7,181 nucleotides of DNA from Candidatus Aminicenantota bacterium. GTDB taxonomy: Bacteria > Acidobacteriota > UBA6911 > RPQK01 > JAJDTT01. The translations under genes and the position numbers were made by a program. Where the stretch lies: NCBI GenBank assembly GCA_026706325.1, contig JAPOYZ010000086.1:1-7181 (forward strand), in the 5' to 3' direction. Shown one piece after another: positions 6,801-7,181 of this stretch (position 1 is the first letter of the stretch; the number at the start of each line of letters is the position of its first letter). The notes below the pieces were generated by a model that saw only the letters and a list, made by a program, of their open reading frames with translations, was not told the DNA's origin and did not search any database.

Positions 6801-7018
6801 TCGTCCTGGTGCGCCCTCCACGGCCTGAGACCCCAGCCTTCATCGTAGAACGCCCAGATGAGCGTCACCAGCAGCAGCAGGGAACTCACCGCCATGGGAA
6901 CGGCCAGCGAGGAATTGACGATGGGATCTTCTTCCGGCACCGGCCGTTCCCAGAAGGGTCCGCGGGACCCCCGCCCGGAAAACGGCCGCCGGAGCAGCGC
7001 GATCAAACGTTGAACCAT
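3881..7018 (-). CDS. Membrane-anchored octaheme cytochrome c with coiled-coil stalk, bc-type complex partner
   Basis: 1045 residues; ATG start inside the end of the upstream gene, with a weak GGGTGA-type ribosome site. A basic N-terminus and one hydrophobic helix (about 36-57) form an uncleaved anchor that puts the rest in the periplasm. Residues about 70-235 are charged and Glu/Gln/Arg-rich and look coiled-coil, including five consecutive Gln at 106-110. Eight heme c sites follow: C272ETCH, C315SPCH, C353LRCH, C381WGCH, C550MACH, C691AGCH, C820MGCH, C946LRCH. The first three or four lie close together among many spare His (259, 262, 299, 308, 333, 338), which suggests bis-His hemes. The later ones look like class I modules with a distal Met-Pro: M504, M641, M766, M892 and M994. 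Module four has a coiled-coil insertion (about 390-470). Module five has a Cys/His insertion (C598, H601, C626, C629) that resembles a zinc knuckle. Likely role: electron transfer from a cytochrome b-type subunit to periplasmic acceptors. The heme count is certain; the partner is inferred from gene order. Confidence 0.9.
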   Translation of the reverse strand: MVQRLIALLRRPFSGRGSRGPFWERPVPEEDPIVNSSLAVPMAVSSLLLLVTLIWAFYDEGWGLRPWRAHQDEFVERYSTFLRGLKPRQASQEEEIRASDGYLSLQQQQQEAEADVTPRLAEITAEEAAVEARLGAIEKTFATARSEIQATIYLIETTSGSARKGYEEDREELEQRRYDIVLPGEDAPQDLSYVELEEMFNSLKEQQGRVRARKAAVLQRPSQIRREMQTYLANRMEGLTASQVQGLINGLDDFEYGIHQIHNGDMGLVDRCETCHLGITEPVTIRAADMGGMELFASHPRSELLDVHDPEVYGCSPCHNGNGIGTVSTATGHGRYKHWLWPLYPPENMEAGCLRCHGDAARLDMAPVLSAGREQFRWRGCWGCHPRQGFDQERLALLVNQKDVTTLEGEKEAVRLLIGRTVGRADEAETNEEANRLYAEADRLTLRMADLDTRADRERERGRQLLEEVKTPGPNLKELRVKVRRDWLPGWIENPHNFRPTTKMPRFRLEEDQAQAIAAFVWQSGVNGDLEDQAQGDAERGKVLFETRGCMACHAIGEGDEAVGGTFAANLSRVGDKVNYDYLVRWIRNPRERTLPYCPVHKRDITPEDYAAAGKPFRFDLQNNECPLCGQNLQVQNPTVMPNLRLTVQESRDIATYLKSQAPGAEYAAAEWLEDSELAPKGRAMVRHFGCAGCHEIATLEDEGKIGTDLTEEGSKPLERLDFALLTQTAKREGWYNHKGFFERKLENPAVYDEGKIKEPLERLRMPNFNLDPEEITQLTTYLLGSVTPEDRVPERYHYQPRDQRSHIQEGWDIILKYNCMGCHQVAPGQQPVVKSLPLYQQEDWREQLPPPLVGEGARVDPNWLTRFLKNPALDEERTNRNGVRPYLQIRMPTFTLSDGEVEKLVRFFGALAQQPLPYLPRALEPLSQRELTMARQLFTHPAAPCLRCHATGDPQHDRNATAPSFELVSERLQPDWTRRWMVHPEIIQPGTSMPSGLFEREENRWIFALADLPIMKDYEKDHADLVLRYMFQFTRQEQRRLRGR

Positions 7019-7181
7019 GGGGTCACCCAGACATTTTTAATGCGGAATACCAGCCGCAGAATGATCTTGACCGGCAACGCCACCATGATCAGGAGCAGGG
7101 ACTGGAGAAGAACGTACTGGATCAGGGTCATCCTGGCGTAGATCTTCCGATTGAACTCGGTGGACAGGATCAACTTGTGGA
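7003..7181 (-). CDS. C-terminal end of a membrane protein, probably cytochrome b-like subunit (partial)
   Basis: The minus strand from the window edge is open for 58 codons and ends at TGA (complement of 7003-7005). This ORF is too short and too partial to show up as a complete gene. The peptide has a charged start (STEFNRKIYARM), one hydrophobic segment (LIQYVLLQSLLLIMVALPV), then a basic, aromatic tail ending WVTPWFNV. That is one last transmembrane helix with a short tail, as at the end of an integral membrane subunit. The next gene is a multiheme cytochrome c whose start lies inside this gene (16-base overlap), which points to translational coupling and a shared complex. From that context, and from recalled resemblance to cytochrome b subunits encoded next to multiheme cytochromes, I infer a cytochrome b or b/b6-type quinol-oxidising subunit. 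No heme-ligand histidine lies in the visible part, so the family name is an inference; another polytopic respiratory subunit is possible. Confidence 0.6.
   Translation of the reverse strand, partial: HKLILSTEFNRKIYARMTLIQYVLLQSLLLIMVALPVKIILRLVFRIKNVWVTPWFNV

Noticed and set aside
1..7181. Mobile elements, CRISPR arrays, tRNA or rRNA genes
   Set aside because: No transposase or integrase motifs, no regularly spaced direct repeats and no tRNA-like or rRNA-like sequence were seen on either strand.

Overview
The window reads as one tightly packed gene cluster from a GC-rich Gram-negative bacterium, with every gene on the minus strand, so it is described from the high-coordinate end to the low end. 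The order is: the 3' end of a membrane protein, probably the cytochrome b-type subunit of a bc-like complex (7003-7181, cut by the window edge); a 1045-residue membrane-anchored cytochrome c with eight CxxCH heme motifs (3881-7018); a cupredoxin-like lipoprotein (3013-3792); heme A synthase, ctaA/COX15 type (1945-2871); protoheme IX farnesyltransferase, ctaB/cyoE (1050-1892); and an ABC transporter ATPase (41-1036). Gene content and protein style suggest an Acidobacteriota-like or related phylum. That is an inference from recalled family resemblance, not from a search.

The first two genes overlap by 16 bases. The later gaps are 88, 141, 52 and 13 bases. The two largest gaps hold no gene but do hold inverted repeats: a perfect 11-bp stem after the octaheme gene; then, after the lipoprotein gene, an 8-bp stem with a UUCG loop in the RNA and a G/C-tract element that could fold either as a hairpin or as a four-tract G-quadruplex. 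None has a following T-run, so none is a convincing intrinsic terminator. No sigma-70 promoter was recognised, and the genes may be read as one operon started beyond the window.

Functionally the cluster joins electron transport with the supply of cofactors for a terminal oxidase. The cytochrome b-like protein and the octaheme cytochrome would form a quinol-oxidising, bc-type complex facing the periplasm. The cupredoxin-like lipoprotein could carry or accept electrons or hold copper. CtaB and CtaA make heme O and then heme A, which is used only by heme-copper oxidases with heme a. The ABC ATPase, with a permease expected just past position 1, may export or supply something for oxidase assembly. 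The most unusual item is the octaheme protein: an N-terminal anchor, a long coiled-coil stalk, a His-rich cluster of closely spaced hemes, then class I cytochrome c modules. One module carries a zinc-knuckle-like insertion and another a coiled-coil insertion.
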